Shown: positions 1-7,909, counted from the first letter of the stretch. The stretch is DNA of 64,000 nucleotides from G963676095 sp963676095 (GCA_963676095.1 OY781040.1:6138001-6202000), one strand, 5' to 3'. Numbers and translations: made by a program. The notes: generated by a model not told the origin, from the letters alone.

Positions 1-585
1 ATCACCATATTCGATCCCGTTATGTACCATTTTTACAAAGTGTCCTGCACCACCTTCTCCTACCCAATCGCAACAAGGAGAACCATCTTCAACTTTTGCA
101 GCGATAGATTGGAAGATTTCTTTCACGTGAGGCCATGCCGCAGGAGACCCGCCAGGCATCATGGAAGGACCGTTCAGAGCCCCTTCTTCTCCTCCGGAAA
201 CGCCGGTGCCGATATACAGTAACCCTTTGCTTTCAACATATGCTGCACGGCGGATCGTGTCGGGAAAGTGGGAATTACCTCCATCAATGATAATATCTCC
301 TTTTTCAAGGTGGGGAATGATTTGTTCAATGAAATCATCGACCGGTTGCCCGGCCTTTACAAGCATCATCACTTTACGTGGTTTTTTCAGGGATGAAACC
401 AGTTCTTCGATCGAGTGTGCCCCGATGAAATTTTTACCGGCCCCGCGCCCGTTCACGAATTTATCAACTTTTTCAACGGTCCGGTTATATACGGCTACCG
501 TATAACCTTTACTCTCCATGTTCAATACCAGGTTTTCGCCCATCACGGCCAACCCGATTAAACCAATGTCTGCTAATTTTGCCAT
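1..585 (-). CDS. gnd: 6-phosphogluconate dehydrogenase, decarboxylating (C-terminus beyond window)
   Basis: Oxidative decarboxylation of 6-phosphogluconate to ribulose 5-phosphate in the pentose phosphate pathway, cytosolic. The reverse strand reads from an ATG at 585 into the N-terminal Rossmann fold (MAKLADIGLIGLAVMGENL, then YNRT), and further on the signature GTGVSGGEEGALNGPSMMPGG and the substrate segment around KMVHNGIEYGD. These match the long NADP-type family, so about 195 of an expected roughly 480 residues are inside the window. It is the last visible gene of the leftward group and lies 28 bases after pdxB. Family assignment is secure; its link to the uronate genes upstream is inference. 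Confidence 0.93.
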   Translation of the reverse strand, partial: MAKLADIGLIGLAVMGENLVLNMESKGYTVAVYNRTVEKVDKFVNGRGAGKNFIGAHSIEELVSSLKKPRKVMMLVKAGQPVDDFIEQIIPHLEKGDIIIDGGNSHFPDTIRRAAYVESKGLLYIGTGVSGGEEGALNGPSMMPGGSPAAWPHVKEIFQSIAAKVEDGSPCCDWVGEGGAGHFVKMVHNGIEYGD

Positions 586-613
586 AACGTCTGTATTTTA
601 TCAGTATTCAAGA

Positions 614-1741
614 TCAAGCATTTATATTAAATCCAAGGTGTTTCAGCTTTCCAACGGTTCCCGGAGCTATTTGTCCGGGCACAATTGTGTAGACCGGATA
701 TTCCCGGCGTACAGGATAATCGCCCCTGAGCTTTTCGAACAGGGATGGATTTTCCCTCAAGGCCCGGTCGTCGTCACGGATATCATACGTGAACAAAACA
801 GCCTTTTTCAGTATTTGTTCTTCAGAAAGCCCGGTCCCGTCAATATTTATTACCGTATTTTCCGGTTTTTCAACGTTTACTGCCTGCCAATTGTCGATCC
901 CAAGTCCGAAGAAATGGCTTATTGCCTGGATACTCATGCTGGTGCCATTGGCTTTCCCATCTTTTGAATAACCGGCAATATGGGGAGTCGCCAGGTTGCA
1001 GCCTCCAAGCAATTCCAGATCGATATCAGGCTCGTTTTCCCAGCAGTCGAGTACCAGTCCAGATATCATTTTTTCACGAAGGGCAACTTTTGCAGCTTTG
1101 TTATCGACGACTTCTCCCCGGCATGAATTGATTACTATCGGGCATTTTCCAAGGGTTTTGAAGAAACCGGCATTAGCCAAATGATAAGTAGTATCCTGTC
1201 CGTCTGTGTTCAGAGGAACGTGCAGGGTGATAATATCTGCTTCCTGTTTTATTGTTTCTATATCCACGAATTCTTTGTCTCCTTCTTTGCGGGCCCGCGG
1301 CGGGTCATTCAGATGGACATTCATTCCAAACAGGCGGCAAACGCCGGCCACTTTCGATCCCACCTGGCCAACGCCGACTATCCCGATTGTTTTTCCTTTC
1401 AATGCAAAACCTTTTTGTTCTGCAAGGACGAACAATGCAGAAGCTATGTACTGTTCGACTGATTTACTGTTACACCCGGGGGCGTTGGTCCATTTTATAC
1501 CTTCTTTTTGACAGTAAGCCGTGTCGATATGATCGAACCCGATCGTTGCAGTTGCAATGAAACGGACCGACGAGCCGCTTAATAGCTTTTCGTTACAGAT
1601 GGTACGGGTGCGGGTAACGAGGGCGTCTGCATTTTTGATAACCTCCGGGGTCGTCTTTGGCCCGGGCAGATAAACGACTTCGCCAAATGGCTCCAGAGCA
1701 CCTTTTATGTATGGAATTTTATCGTCAACTACAAATTTCAT
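614..1741 (-). CDS. pdxB: 4-phosphoerythronate dehydrogenase
   Basis: NAD-dependent oxidation of 4-phosphoerythronate in the DXP-independent pyridoxal phosphate pathway. The ATG at 1741 gives 375 residues starting MKFVVDDKIPYIKGALE, the usual start and length of PdxB; an ATG 27 bases upstream would add an atypical leader. D-2-hydroxyacid dehydrogenase features are visible: GVGQVG at about 123-128, catalytic Arg in NSCRGE near 208, Glu in WENEPD near 235 and His in ATPHIAGYSKDGK near 254. The SKDGK stretch and the extra C-terminal domain favour PdxB over a generic hydroxyacid dehydrogenase. It sits between the S23-type gene and gnd on the same strand; no functional tie to uronate use is evident. 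Confidence 0.9.
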   Translation of the reverse strand: MKFVVDDKIPYIKGALEPFGEVVYLPGPKTTPEVIKNADALVTRTRTICNEKLLSGSSVRFIATATIGFDHIDTAYCQKEGIKWTNAPGCNSKSVEQYIASALFVLAEQKGFALKGKTIGIVGVGQVGSKVAGVCRLFGMNVHLNDPPRARKEGDKEFVDIETIKQEADIITLHVPLNTDGQDTTYHLANAGFFKTLGKCPIVINSCRGEVVDNKAAKVALREKMISGLVLDCWENEPDIDLELLGGCNLATPHIAGYSKDGKANGTSMSIQAISHFFGLGIDNWQAVNVEKPENTVINIDGTGLSEEQILKKAVLFTYDIRDDDRALRENPSLFEKLRGDYPVRREYPVYTIVPGQIAPGTVGKLKHLGFNINA

Positions 1742-1789
1742 TGTATAATATTGTTTTATGGTCAACAATTGTTAAATGGTTATTCCATT

Positions 1790-2161
1790 TTAAACAATTA
1801 GTTTTGAATTGGTATATTTTATTAACCCGTTGATTAGTTTTGGTAATTTATCCAGTTCATTTTTTAAATATTCGTATTGTTGAATGGTTATCAAATTTTG
1901 TTGTCGACATTTTTCAAGCCAATCAAAACTTTCAATGACTGATCCTCTTGAATAATAATAAAATTTCGTTTTATCTTTTTTAAAGTATCGGCCAAATCCC
2001 TCTGCTATATTAGCTGATATACTATCTATAGCAGTAATAAACTGGATTCCTACTGTTCTTTGCGCCAGATAGTCCCATTTTATAACAATTTTCCATACTT
2101 CATTACTTAATGCAAAGGCAACATTATATCGTTCAATGTCTGTAATTTTTAAATAGTTCAT
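1790..2161 (-). CDS. four-helix-bundle protein, S23 / 23S rRNA intervening-sequence family
   Basis: A 123-residue helical protein of the family first seen in 23S rRNA intervening sequences. Family marks are present: LSNEVWKIV near the N-terminus, then IDSISANIAEGFGR at about 46-59, followed by a Lys/Tyr-rich turn and SFDWLEKCRQQ. No catalytic residues are known; relatives act as nucleic-acid-linked bundles and, in diversity-generating retroelements, as Avd. No reverse transcriptase or rRNA is near, so it is a free-standing copy. Local DNA is distinctly AT-rich compared with pdxB and the oxidoreductase on either side, and a six-copy 8-base tandem repeat lies 65 bases upstream. Both suggest it arrived as a small cassette inside the leftward group. 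Confidence 0.85.
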   Translation of the reverse strand: MNYLKITDIERYNVAFALSNEVWKIVIKWDYLAQRTVGIQFITAIDSISANIAEGFGRYFKKDKTKFYYYSRGSVIESFDWLEKCRQQNLITIQQYEYLKNELDKLPKLINGLIKYTNSKLIV

Positions 2162-2225
2162 AAGTTAAAAGTTTAGTAATTGAAACAAAAAAATTAGCGA
2201 TAAATCAATTTTTTATTTGTTAAAA

Positions 2226-2273
2226 TTCAACCATTCAACCATTCAACCATTCAACCATTCAACCATTCAACCA
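2226..2273. repeat. tandem repeat (TTCAACCA)x6
   Basis: Six perfect head-to-tail copies of TTCAACCA fill this tract. On the reverse strand the last codons of the neighbouring oxidoreductase (Asn-Gly-stop) are read from the right-hand end of the tract, so its stop codon (2267-2269) lies inside a repeat unit. An 8-base unit is not a multiple of three, so slippage would shift the reading frame only after the stop, lengthening or shortening the spacer before the S23-type gene. Confidence 0.95.
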
Positions 2274-3262
2274 TTATAATACCCCTTTACCACTTCTTCC
2301 ATGGCCCAGCTTGTTCTGGCAGCAGAGACGCCTGTGCTGGGAGATTTGCCTTTACCCCTGAGTTCATCGACAACCAGGCTGATCAGACCTGCCCCGACAT
2401 GCTCCGGCTTTGGGAAATTGAACTCGATGTCTCCTTCCTGATTTTTAAGGACAAGCCTGAATGGATTATAGCAGGCAAAACGAAGGTTGCCTTTTGTTCC
2501 ACAGATTTCTATAATATCTTTTTCTGCCGATTTATCAACCACGAAGCACCAATGCCCGGAAGCAACCACCCCGTTCCCGAAACGAAAGGAAGCACTTACC
2601 GTGTCCTCTGCCGGATAATAGCCTGCTATATTTTCAGCAATACCTGAGATTCTGGAAATGGGTCCAAACAAAAAATCCAGAAAATCCAGCTGGTGTGAAG
2701 CCAGGTCGTAAAAGTGACCGGCCCCTGCTATCTCCGGTTTAATCCGCCAGGGAAGTTCCTGTCCCGACATTCCCTTTTCTGTTGCCTGTTTATAAAGCCG
2801 GATATTTACTGTCAGCGGTTTTCCTATGATCCCCTGGTCAGCCAGTTCCTTTACTTTCAGAAAAAGCGGCATCGCCCTTCTGTAGTAAGCAACAAAAAGC
2901 GGCATGCCGGTTTGTTCCGATACGCGGATCATCTCTTCGCATTCAGCATAAGTCCGTGCCATTGGTTTTTCGACATAAACCGGTTTCCCTGCTTTCATCG
3001 CCTGAATAGCATATTCGGCATGTTTATCCGGAGGGGTGGCAATGTAAACAGCATTTACGTCCGGATCTTCTATCAGCCGTGTTGCATCGGTATACCATTT
3101 CCGGACATGATGCCTCTTTGCATAGTCTGCGGCCAGCTCCCCGTTACGACGCATGACGGCTGTTAAGTGCGAATGCGGGGTTTTGTAGAGGGGAGGCCCG
3201 TTTTTAGCTTCTGTCACATCTCCGCATCCGATAATCCCCCAGTTTACTTCATTCAGGATCAT
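2267..3262 (-). CDS. Gfo/Idh/MocA family oxidoreductase
   Basis: NAD(P)-dependent sugar or sugar-acid dehydrogenase, 331 residues. The N-terminal Rossmann fold is seen as WGIIGCGDV at 8-16; the family motif EKPMA lies near 97-101 (Lys being the catalytic position), and the C-terminal alpha/beta domain contains HFYDLASHQLDFLDFLFGP, with the usual His. Substrate cannot be told from sequence. It follows the LarA-type gene by 74 bases on the same strand, which suggests a step on a sugar acid or inositol-like compound within the uronate locus. The stop codon lies in the 8-base tandem repeat. No signal peptide is visible, so it is cytosolic. Confidence 0.85.
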   Translation of the reverse strand: MILNEVNWGIIGCGDVTEAKNGPPLYKTPHSHLTAVMRRNGELAADYAKRHHVRKWYTDATRLIEDPDVNAVYIATPPDKHAEYAIQAMKAGKPVYVEKPMARTYAECEEMIRVSEQTGMPLFVAYYRRAMPLFLKVKELADQGIIGKPLTVNIRLYKQATEKGMSGQELPWRIKPEIAGAGHFYDLASHQLDFLDFLFGPISRISGIAENIAGYYPAEDTVSASFRFGNGVVASGHWCFVVDKSAEKDIIEICGTKGNLRFACYNPFRLVLKNQEGDIEFNFPKPEHVGAGLISLVVDELRGKGKSPSTGVSAARTSWAMEEVVKGYYNG

Positions 3263-3336
3263 TTGCGCTTATTTTTTTCAGTATATAATGTTTGTCAGTC
3301 TTCTACCTTATCTGTATTTTCCGGGTCAATAAGTCT

Positions 3337-4626
3337 TCAGTATTTAAAACGGTCCTTAAAAGCCCATAGCCCTATCGCCGGGTTTGAAATATAAAATATT
3401 TCTTCACCGTCAGGCATCATGTTGGTCCCGTTTTTGAGTGTTCCCGGGTTATACCTGCTGACCATTTCATCAAAGTCGCCATACCTGAACCCAACACTTT
3501 CTATTTCTTCCCTGGAAAGGTTTTCCGGTCCTTTTCCCGGGCAGTAGGTTATTGAGAAGCGTCCCTCCGACGATCCGTGTATGAGGTGGGCTGCTGCGCT
3601 CAAATTGTTTTTCAGATCCTCATTCCCGGCAACGGCCTTTAGCGTGGCCGGCGTTCCGAAATATCCGTATTTTCTGATCAGTTTGTCGATTTCCTTGTCC
3701 TCCCCGAATTCCTTTAATGCGGGGGCCAGAACAATCAGTTCGCCGCCGTCGGCGATGGCCATCCGGGTACGGTAGATAGACTTGTTGCCTAACCAGGTCG
3801 ATTTAAACTCGGTCGGGTCGAGCCAGACAATAACTTTTTTCAATGGCTCGTCCAGCATTTCAAAGTTGACCAGGAGCGATAGTTTGGCCGCTTTATCAAA
3901 AACCTCGAAATCATCGCCTATAAACAAGCCGCGCGTTTTTATTTTTCCGTCCGATTTGTCCAGTCCGACAACAGTCTGTACATAAACGATCGGCAGGTTG
4001 TTCGTAAAGTTCGTTGAAGCATAGTTAAAGGCTTTCCGCACCGGGGTATCGGCATGCCCCATCATACGTTCCATTCCATAAGCAGCCCCGATAAAATGAC
4101 TTTTATTAATACCCTCGGCACCGCCTGTTCCTACGAATATGTTTTTATTGTAGTTGGCCATCCCGACTACTTCATGCGGAACTACCTGCCCGATGGAAAG
4201 GATCAGGTCGAATCCGCCTTCCACCAACAGCTTGTTAACTTGGGCAGGCCAGGGAAAATCGACCGCCCCTTCAGAAATTTCCTTTATATACCCGCCCGGA
4301 ACTTCACCTACTGTAACAACATCGTGGCGCCAGTCGTGTTCCCTGATCAGGGATGGAGGAAGGCTGCCAAACATATGGGCGATTTGCTTCGGTGTCATTG
4401 GCGAATGGGTCCCCAGTGCCGGCAATACGTCTGTCAGTTTATCCCCGTAATACTGCCAGGTAAATTCGGTAAGTTCCCCCGAACGGCTTGGCAGTCTGGT
4501 ATAATCGGGTGGTATAGCCAGCACCTTGTTTCTGTTTTTTAGCTGATCAAAAGCCTCGTACAATCCTTTCTTCAGGTCATCTGCACTTAATTCGTGGCTT
4601 ACTGATCCGATTTCATAATACATCAT
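3337..4626 (-). CDS. LarA-type nickel-pincer racemase/epimerase homologue, probable sugar-acid 2-epimerase
   Basis: A 429-residue member of the lactate racemase LarA superfamily (Lar_N, DUF2088). LarA enzymes invert C2 of 2-hydroxy acids using a nickel-pincer nucleotide. The key residues are in place: Arg in PDYTRLPS (about 44), His in LGTHSPMT (74), His in VPHEVVGM (151), Lys 161 and His 177. The 151/161/177 spacing equals that of H174/K184/H200 in Lactiplantibacillus LarA, where Lys holds the cofactor and the last His binds nickel. Context (SDR mannonate oxidoreductase, kinase, gnd) points to a C6 aldonate, for example D-mannonate/D-gluconate, rather than lactate. The cofactor genes larB, larC and larE are not in this window. 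Substrate is inference. Confidence 0.82.
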   Translation of the reverse strand: MMYYEIGSVSHELSADDLKKGLYEAFDQLKNRNKVLAIPPDYTRLPSRSGELTEFTWQYYGDKLTDVLPALGTHSPMTPKQIAHMFGSLPPSLIREHDWRHDVVTVGEVPGGYIKEISEGAVDFPWPAQVNKLLVEGGFDLILSIGQVVPHEVVGMANYNKNIFVGTGGAEGINKSHFIGAAYGMERMMGHADTPVRKAFNYASTNFTNNLPIVYVQTVVGLDKSDGKIKTRGLFIGDDFEVFDKAAKLSLLVNFEMLDEPLKKVIVWLDPTEFKSTWLGNKSIYRTRMAIADGGELIVLAPALKEFGEDKEIDKLIRKYGYFGTPATLKAVAGNEDLKNNLSAAAHLIHGSSEGRFSITYCPGKGPENLSREEIESVGFRYGDFDEMVSRYNPGTLKNGTNMMPDGEEIFYISNPAIGLWAFKDRFKY

Positions 4627-4639
4627 CTGTAATTGTTTT

Positions 4640-5719
4640 TTATCGTTTCACCCGGGCATTACCCGACCAGATACTCCAGACCATATCCTCGTCTGCCGGC
4701 TGGGCATAATCTGTCAGGAATGTTGTGGCAAGTGCGCCTGTTGCCCAGCCGAACTGGGGCCATTTTTCAGCTTCCCACCCTTTTAGAATAGCGTAGAGCA
4801 TGCCCCCGACAAAACCGTCCCCGCCGCCAATGCGGTCGAGCACGCTGATTTTTCTCGGCTCGATTATTTGCCAGTCTTCCCCGGCAAGCATAATGGCCCC
4901 CCAAAGGTGTTCATTGGCACTGATCACCTGGCGCAGGGTGGTGGCAAATACCGATGCATTTGGAAAAGTTTCCTTAACGCGTGAGATCATCCCTTTGAAC
5001 CCGTCGATCTTTGCTTCAATCCCTTTGCCGCCGGCTTCGGGGCCTTCAATGCCGAGGCAAAGCTGAAAATCTTCTTCATTGCCGATCAGTATATCTGATA
5101 CAGAAGCAATTTCTGTGAAATTCTCGCGTAGCTCCTTTTCTCTTCCTTTCCAGAATGAAGCCCTGTAGTTTAAGTCGAATGAGATCCTAGTTCCGTATTT
5201 TTTAGCAAAACGGGCAATCTGAAGACAGAAGTTGCTCGTTTCAGGAGACAAAGCACCGATCAAACCGGACAGGTGGACAATCTGTACCCCTTCTTTTCCG
5301 AAAATACGTTCCAAATCAAAGTCTTTAACATTTAACGTCCGTCCGACTTCTCCGGCCCGGTCGTTTAAAACCCTCGGTCCTCTCGATCCAAACCCGCTGT
5401 CAGCAATATTAAACTGATGGCGGTATCCCCAGGGATTACCCTGCTCGACCTCCGGCCCTTCGTAGTCCATGTGGCGGCTTTTCATGTTGCTTTTGATAAA
5501 CTGGGCAATCGGACTGCCTTTTACAAATGTAGTAAGTACCTTTACGGGCATCCCCAGGAATGAAGCGATACTGGCAACATTCGTTTCGGCGCTGGTTGCC
5601 TGCATTTCATAGAGGTTGCTGCTGTGCACCGGTTGTCCGTTCACCGGGGTAATACGGACCCCCATGCTCGTTGGCACTAAAAGAGAATACTTATAATCTT
5701 GTTTGAGTTGTATGTTCAT
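4640..5719 (-). CDS. PfkB-family sugar-acid kinase, KdgK-like but divergent
   Basis: A 359-residue ribokinase-fold kinase. The C-terminal PfkB signature DRIGGGDGFVGG is at about 292-303 with the catalytic Asp in GGGD, and DLNYRASFW and GNEEDFQLCLGI match the 2-keto-3-deoxygluconate kinase branch. It departs from the classical kdgK at 10976 in the substrate lid: that gene has VYDRAYSS, this one LNDRAGEVGRT. It ends 13 bases before the LarA-type gene and is preceded by a spacer with an 11-bp inverted repeat. Probable role is phosphorylation of an aldonate or ketodeoxyaldonate made by the neighbouring enzymes. A second true KDG kinase is the conservative reading. Confidence 0.8.
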   Translation of the reverse strand: MNIQLKQDYKYSLLVPTSMGVRITPVNGQPVHSSNLYEMQATSAETNVASIASFLGMPVKVLTTFVKGSPIAQFIKSNMKSRHMDYEGPEVEQGNPWGYRHQFNIADSGFGSRGPRVLNDRAGEVGRTLNVKDFDLERIFGKEGVQIVHLSGLIGALSPETSNFCLQIARFAKKYGTRISFDLNYRASFWKGREKELRENFTEIASVSDILIGNEEDFQLCLGIEGPEAGGKGIEAKIDGFKGMISRVKETFPNASVFATTLRQVISANEHLWGAIMLAGEDWQIIEPRKISVLDRIGGGDGFVGGMLYAILKGWEAEKWPQFGWATGALATTFLTDYAQPADEDMVWSIWSGNARVKR

Positions 5720-5744
5720 AACTTCTATTGTTAATGGTTTAAGG

Positions 5745-5776
5745 TTATATGGTTGTATTTGTCTGCAACCATATAA
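5745..5776 (-). promoter_or_regulatory. perfect 11-bp inverted repeat between SDR gene and kinase
   Basis: TTATATGGTTG at 5745-5755 pairs exactly with CAACCATATAA at 5766-5776 across a 10-base loop. It is transcribed in the leftward operon between the SDR stop and the kinase start, with no T-run after it on that strand. It could be an mRNA processing or stability hairpin, or a protein site. Confidence 0.55.
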
Positions 5777-5814
5777 TTCCTAAAATACGAAAATCTTTGA
5801 ATTACAAAATTCTG

Positions 5815-6666
5815 TCAGACTCCGCCAAAGGCGCTGTATCCTCCGTCAACCGGAATAACAATTCCTGTAACGAAGTTTGAAATATCCGAAATAAGGAATA
5901 GGGTGGTGCCCTGCAGGTCTTCCGGTTCACCGAATTTACCCATTGGCGTGTTGTTTACAATTTTCTGGCCGCGCGGCGAGTACCCTCCATTCTTTTCGTC
6001 CAGTACCAGAAACCGGTTCTGATTGGTAATGAAGAATCCGGGAGCGATTGCATTGACGCGGATACCGACCTTTGCCAAATGCACTGCCAGCCATTCTGTG
6101 AAATTATTGATCGATGCTTTTGCCGCAGAATAAGCAGGGATCTTTGTCAGGGGTTTATAGGAATTCATAGACGATATATTCAGGATTACCCCTTTACGAC
6201 GTTTCAGCATATCCTGGGAGAAAACCATGCTCGGGAGCAAGGTTCCTTTGAAGTTGAGTGCGAAAACCTTGTCGAACCCATCCATTTCCAGTCCGTAAAA
6301 AGTTTCTTCCGGCTTGTCGATGTTGCTTTCGTCAATCTGTTCTGCCTTGGTTGTTGCAGACGGATGATTTCCTCCTGCACCGTTAATCAAAACATCGATC
6401 TCGCCCAGTTTTTCATTAATAAATGTTTTGGCTTTTTCCAGCGAAGACTTGTCCAATACGTTTGCTTCCACGCCAATTACTGTAGCCGAGTATTCTGAAG
6501 AAATTTCCATGGCTACTTTTTCTGCTGTTTCCTTGTTTAGGTCGACTATAGCAATTTTCATTTTTACCGATGCGAGGCCTTTTATCAAGGCTTGTCCGAT
6601 GACACCTGCTCCTCCGGTAATAACACAAACCTTACCGGTCAGATCTTTAAAACTAATTGGTTCCAT
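5815..6666 (-). CDS. uxuB: SDR-family D-mannonate oxidoreductase (fructuronate reductase)
   Basis: Reduces D-fructuronate to D-mannonate with NAD(P)H in hexuronate breakdown, cytosolic. A 283-residue short-chain dehydrogenase: cofactor motif TGGAGVIG at 17-24, NGAGGNHP near 95-102, catalytic Ser in NISSMNS (about 166) and YSAAK with Tyr 179 and Lys 183. Asn-rich GAGGNHPSATT and the AINNF segment resemble the Bacillus YjmF/UxuB type, which is an SDR unrelated to the long-chain E. coli UxuB. The start codon overlaps the end of the LacI-type regulator by 14 bases, so the two are translated from one message. Gluconate 5-dehydrogenase is the main alternative. Confidence 0.82.
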   Translation of the reverse strand: MEPISFKDLTGKVCVITGGAGVIGQALIKGLASVKMKIAIVDLNKETAEKVAMEISSEYSATVIGVEANVLDKSSLEKAKTFINEKLGEIDVLINGAGGNHPSATTKAEQIDESNIDKPEETFYGLEMDGFDKVFALNFKGTLLPSMVFSQDMLKRRKGVILNISSMNSYKPLTKIPAYSAAKASINNFTEWLAVHLAKVGIRVNAIAPGFFITNQNRFLVLDEKNGGYSPRGQKIVNNTPMGKFGEPEDLQGTTLFLISDISNFVTGIVIPVDGGYSAFGGV

Positions 6667-7735
6667 AATTTATTAGGTTAAATTCTTTGTAAAAGTCAAG
6701 ATTTTCTTTTGTAATAATATCGATAGAGGTATAGTTCTCCGGAGGAACCTGTTTTTTCAGGATCACATGCTCGAACAGGGTTTCGACAGCCTGGTAGCCT
6801 TGTTCTTCCGGTCTCTGACAAATCAGAAAATCGACTACCCCTTCTTTCAGGTATTCCATGTTTTCCCTGATCAGGTCATGTCCGATCAGCCTGATTGCAG
6901 AAAGTCCCCTTTTTTTCAGGTAATCAGCCATCCTGTACACCTGGGAATTGGTAACAAAAATCCCGTTGACCTTTCCGATTCTTTTGAATTCCTTGTCAAG
7001 GACATCAAAAAAACTTTCATCGGATGGATTTTCTATTTCGATAGTTGTAAGCTTTTTCATTCCCAGGGGATCGGACTGTTCAAAGTAACTGTAAAATCCG
7101 TTTTCCCTTTGTACCAGATGGTTCTGGTTATCCATCTCTTTTGCAAAATGGACGATCAGGATATTTGCTTCTGCTGATAGCGAAAAATCGAAAAGCTTGG
7201 CTGAAAGGGTCCCGCTTTGAAACGAGTTTTGTCCGATGTAGCTTATTTTCGCACAATCTTTCAGGTTCGAATCAATAAATACATACGGAATTTGAAGCTC
7301 ATTAAGTTTAGCGATAAATGCTTTTGATTCGCGGGAAAAAAAGGGGGCCAGAACTACTCCCTCCGGAATATTCTTCATGATCTCTTCCGCTTTTTCCCGG
7401 AACGACGCCGGATCGGTCTGTGAGTAACGGTATGCAGAAATCTGGATACCGTATTGCTGTAACTCGGAAAAAGCCCTGCTTACCCCGATCATGGGTTTGT
7501 TCCAGTATGCTTCTTCTGATTGTGGCTCAGGTACCAGCACTGCAAACGTATGGATCTTTTTCGAGGCCAGCGTGCTTGCCAGGATGTTGGGCCGGTAATC
7601 CATTTCTTCCAGGATACTCATAATCCTTTTTCTTGTCTCTTCTGAAACTTCTCCCCGGTTATGTATCACCCTGTCAACTGTTCCGATAGATACATTGGCC
7701 TTAGCGGCGATATCCTTGATCCGTATTCGTTTAAT
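6653..7735 (-). CDS. LacI-family transcriptional regulator of the uronate locus (non-canonical start)
   Basis: A 360-residue regulator if read from an ATT codon at 7735-7733. The first 22 residues give a full LacI helix-turn-helix (IRIKDIAAKANVSIGTVDR), followed by hinge TRKRIMSILEEMDYRPN and a periplasmic-binding-protein-like sensor domain. There is no ATG, GTG or TTG between this helix-turn-helix and an in-frame TAA six codons upstream of the ATT, so a rare start is needed to make a DNA-binding protein. The next usable codon, GTG at 7669, would remove the recognition helix. It overlaps the SDR gene downstream and faces uxaE, with two operator-like palindromes in between. Autoregulation and control of both arms are likely; the inducer is probably a uronate pathway intermediate. 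Confidence 0.85.
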   Translation of the reverse strand: MKRIRIKDIAAKANVSIGTVDRVIHNRGEVSEETRKRIMSILEEMDYRPNILASTLASKKIHTFAVLVPEPQSEEAYWNKPMIGVSRAFSELQQYGIQISAYRYSQTDPASFREKAEEIMKNIPEGVVLAPFFSRESKAFIAKLNELQIPYVFIDSNLKDCAKISYIGQNSFQSGTLSAKLFDFSLSAEANILIVHFAKEMDNQNHLVQRENGFYSYFEQSDPLGMKKLTTIEIENPSDESFFDVLDKEFKRIGKVNGIFVTNSQVYRMADYLKKRGLSAIRLIGHDLIRENMEYLKEGVVDFLICQRPEEQGYQAVETLFEHVILKKQVPPENYTSIDIITKENLDFYKEFNLINYGTN

Positions 7736-7773
7736 CGGTTTGATAGCTTTACTTTTTAGTTAAACGATTAATT

Positions 7774-7799
7774 CAAAAATATGACTGCTAACAAAGCTA
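7774..7799 (-). promoter_or_regulatory. candidate -7 boxes for the leftward uronate operon
   Basis: Two perfect TAnnTTTG boxes are read leftward: TATTTTTG at 7781-7774 and TAGCTTTG at 7799-7792. With the second box the operator at 7818-7831 would cover the -33 region. No clear TTTG partner is seen at the ideal spacing for either. Confidence 0.4.
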
Positions 7800-7817
7800 A
7801 ACAATTTTTTAATAGGT

Positions 7818-7831
7818 CGTGTTCGCACACG
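7818..7831. promoter_or_regulatory. LacI-type operator, site 1
   Basis: CGTGTTCGCACACG is a pseudo-palindrome with CGTGT/ACACG arms and the central CG typical of LacI-family sites. The same 14 bases occur in reverse complement at 7908-7921, 90 bases away, in the spacer between the LacI-type gene and uxaE. Confidence 0.75.
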
Positions 7832-7901
7832 GCGAAATATATTTTATAACATTTTTAACTTTATTTCGATTTAAATTATTGGATAGGAATAGAAATAAGT
7901 T

Positions 7902-7909
7902 TATTTTCG
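7902..7909 (+). promoter_or_regulatory. candidate -7 box for uxaE
   Basis: TATTTTCG differs by one base from the TAnnTTTG consensus and has a TTG at 7879-7881, 20 bases upstream. Its last two bases are the first two of operator site 2, the same geometry as at kdgK. Confidence 0.4.

Noticed and set aside
2226..2273. CRISPR array
   Set aside because: Units are only 8 bases long with no spacers, and no cas genes are present.
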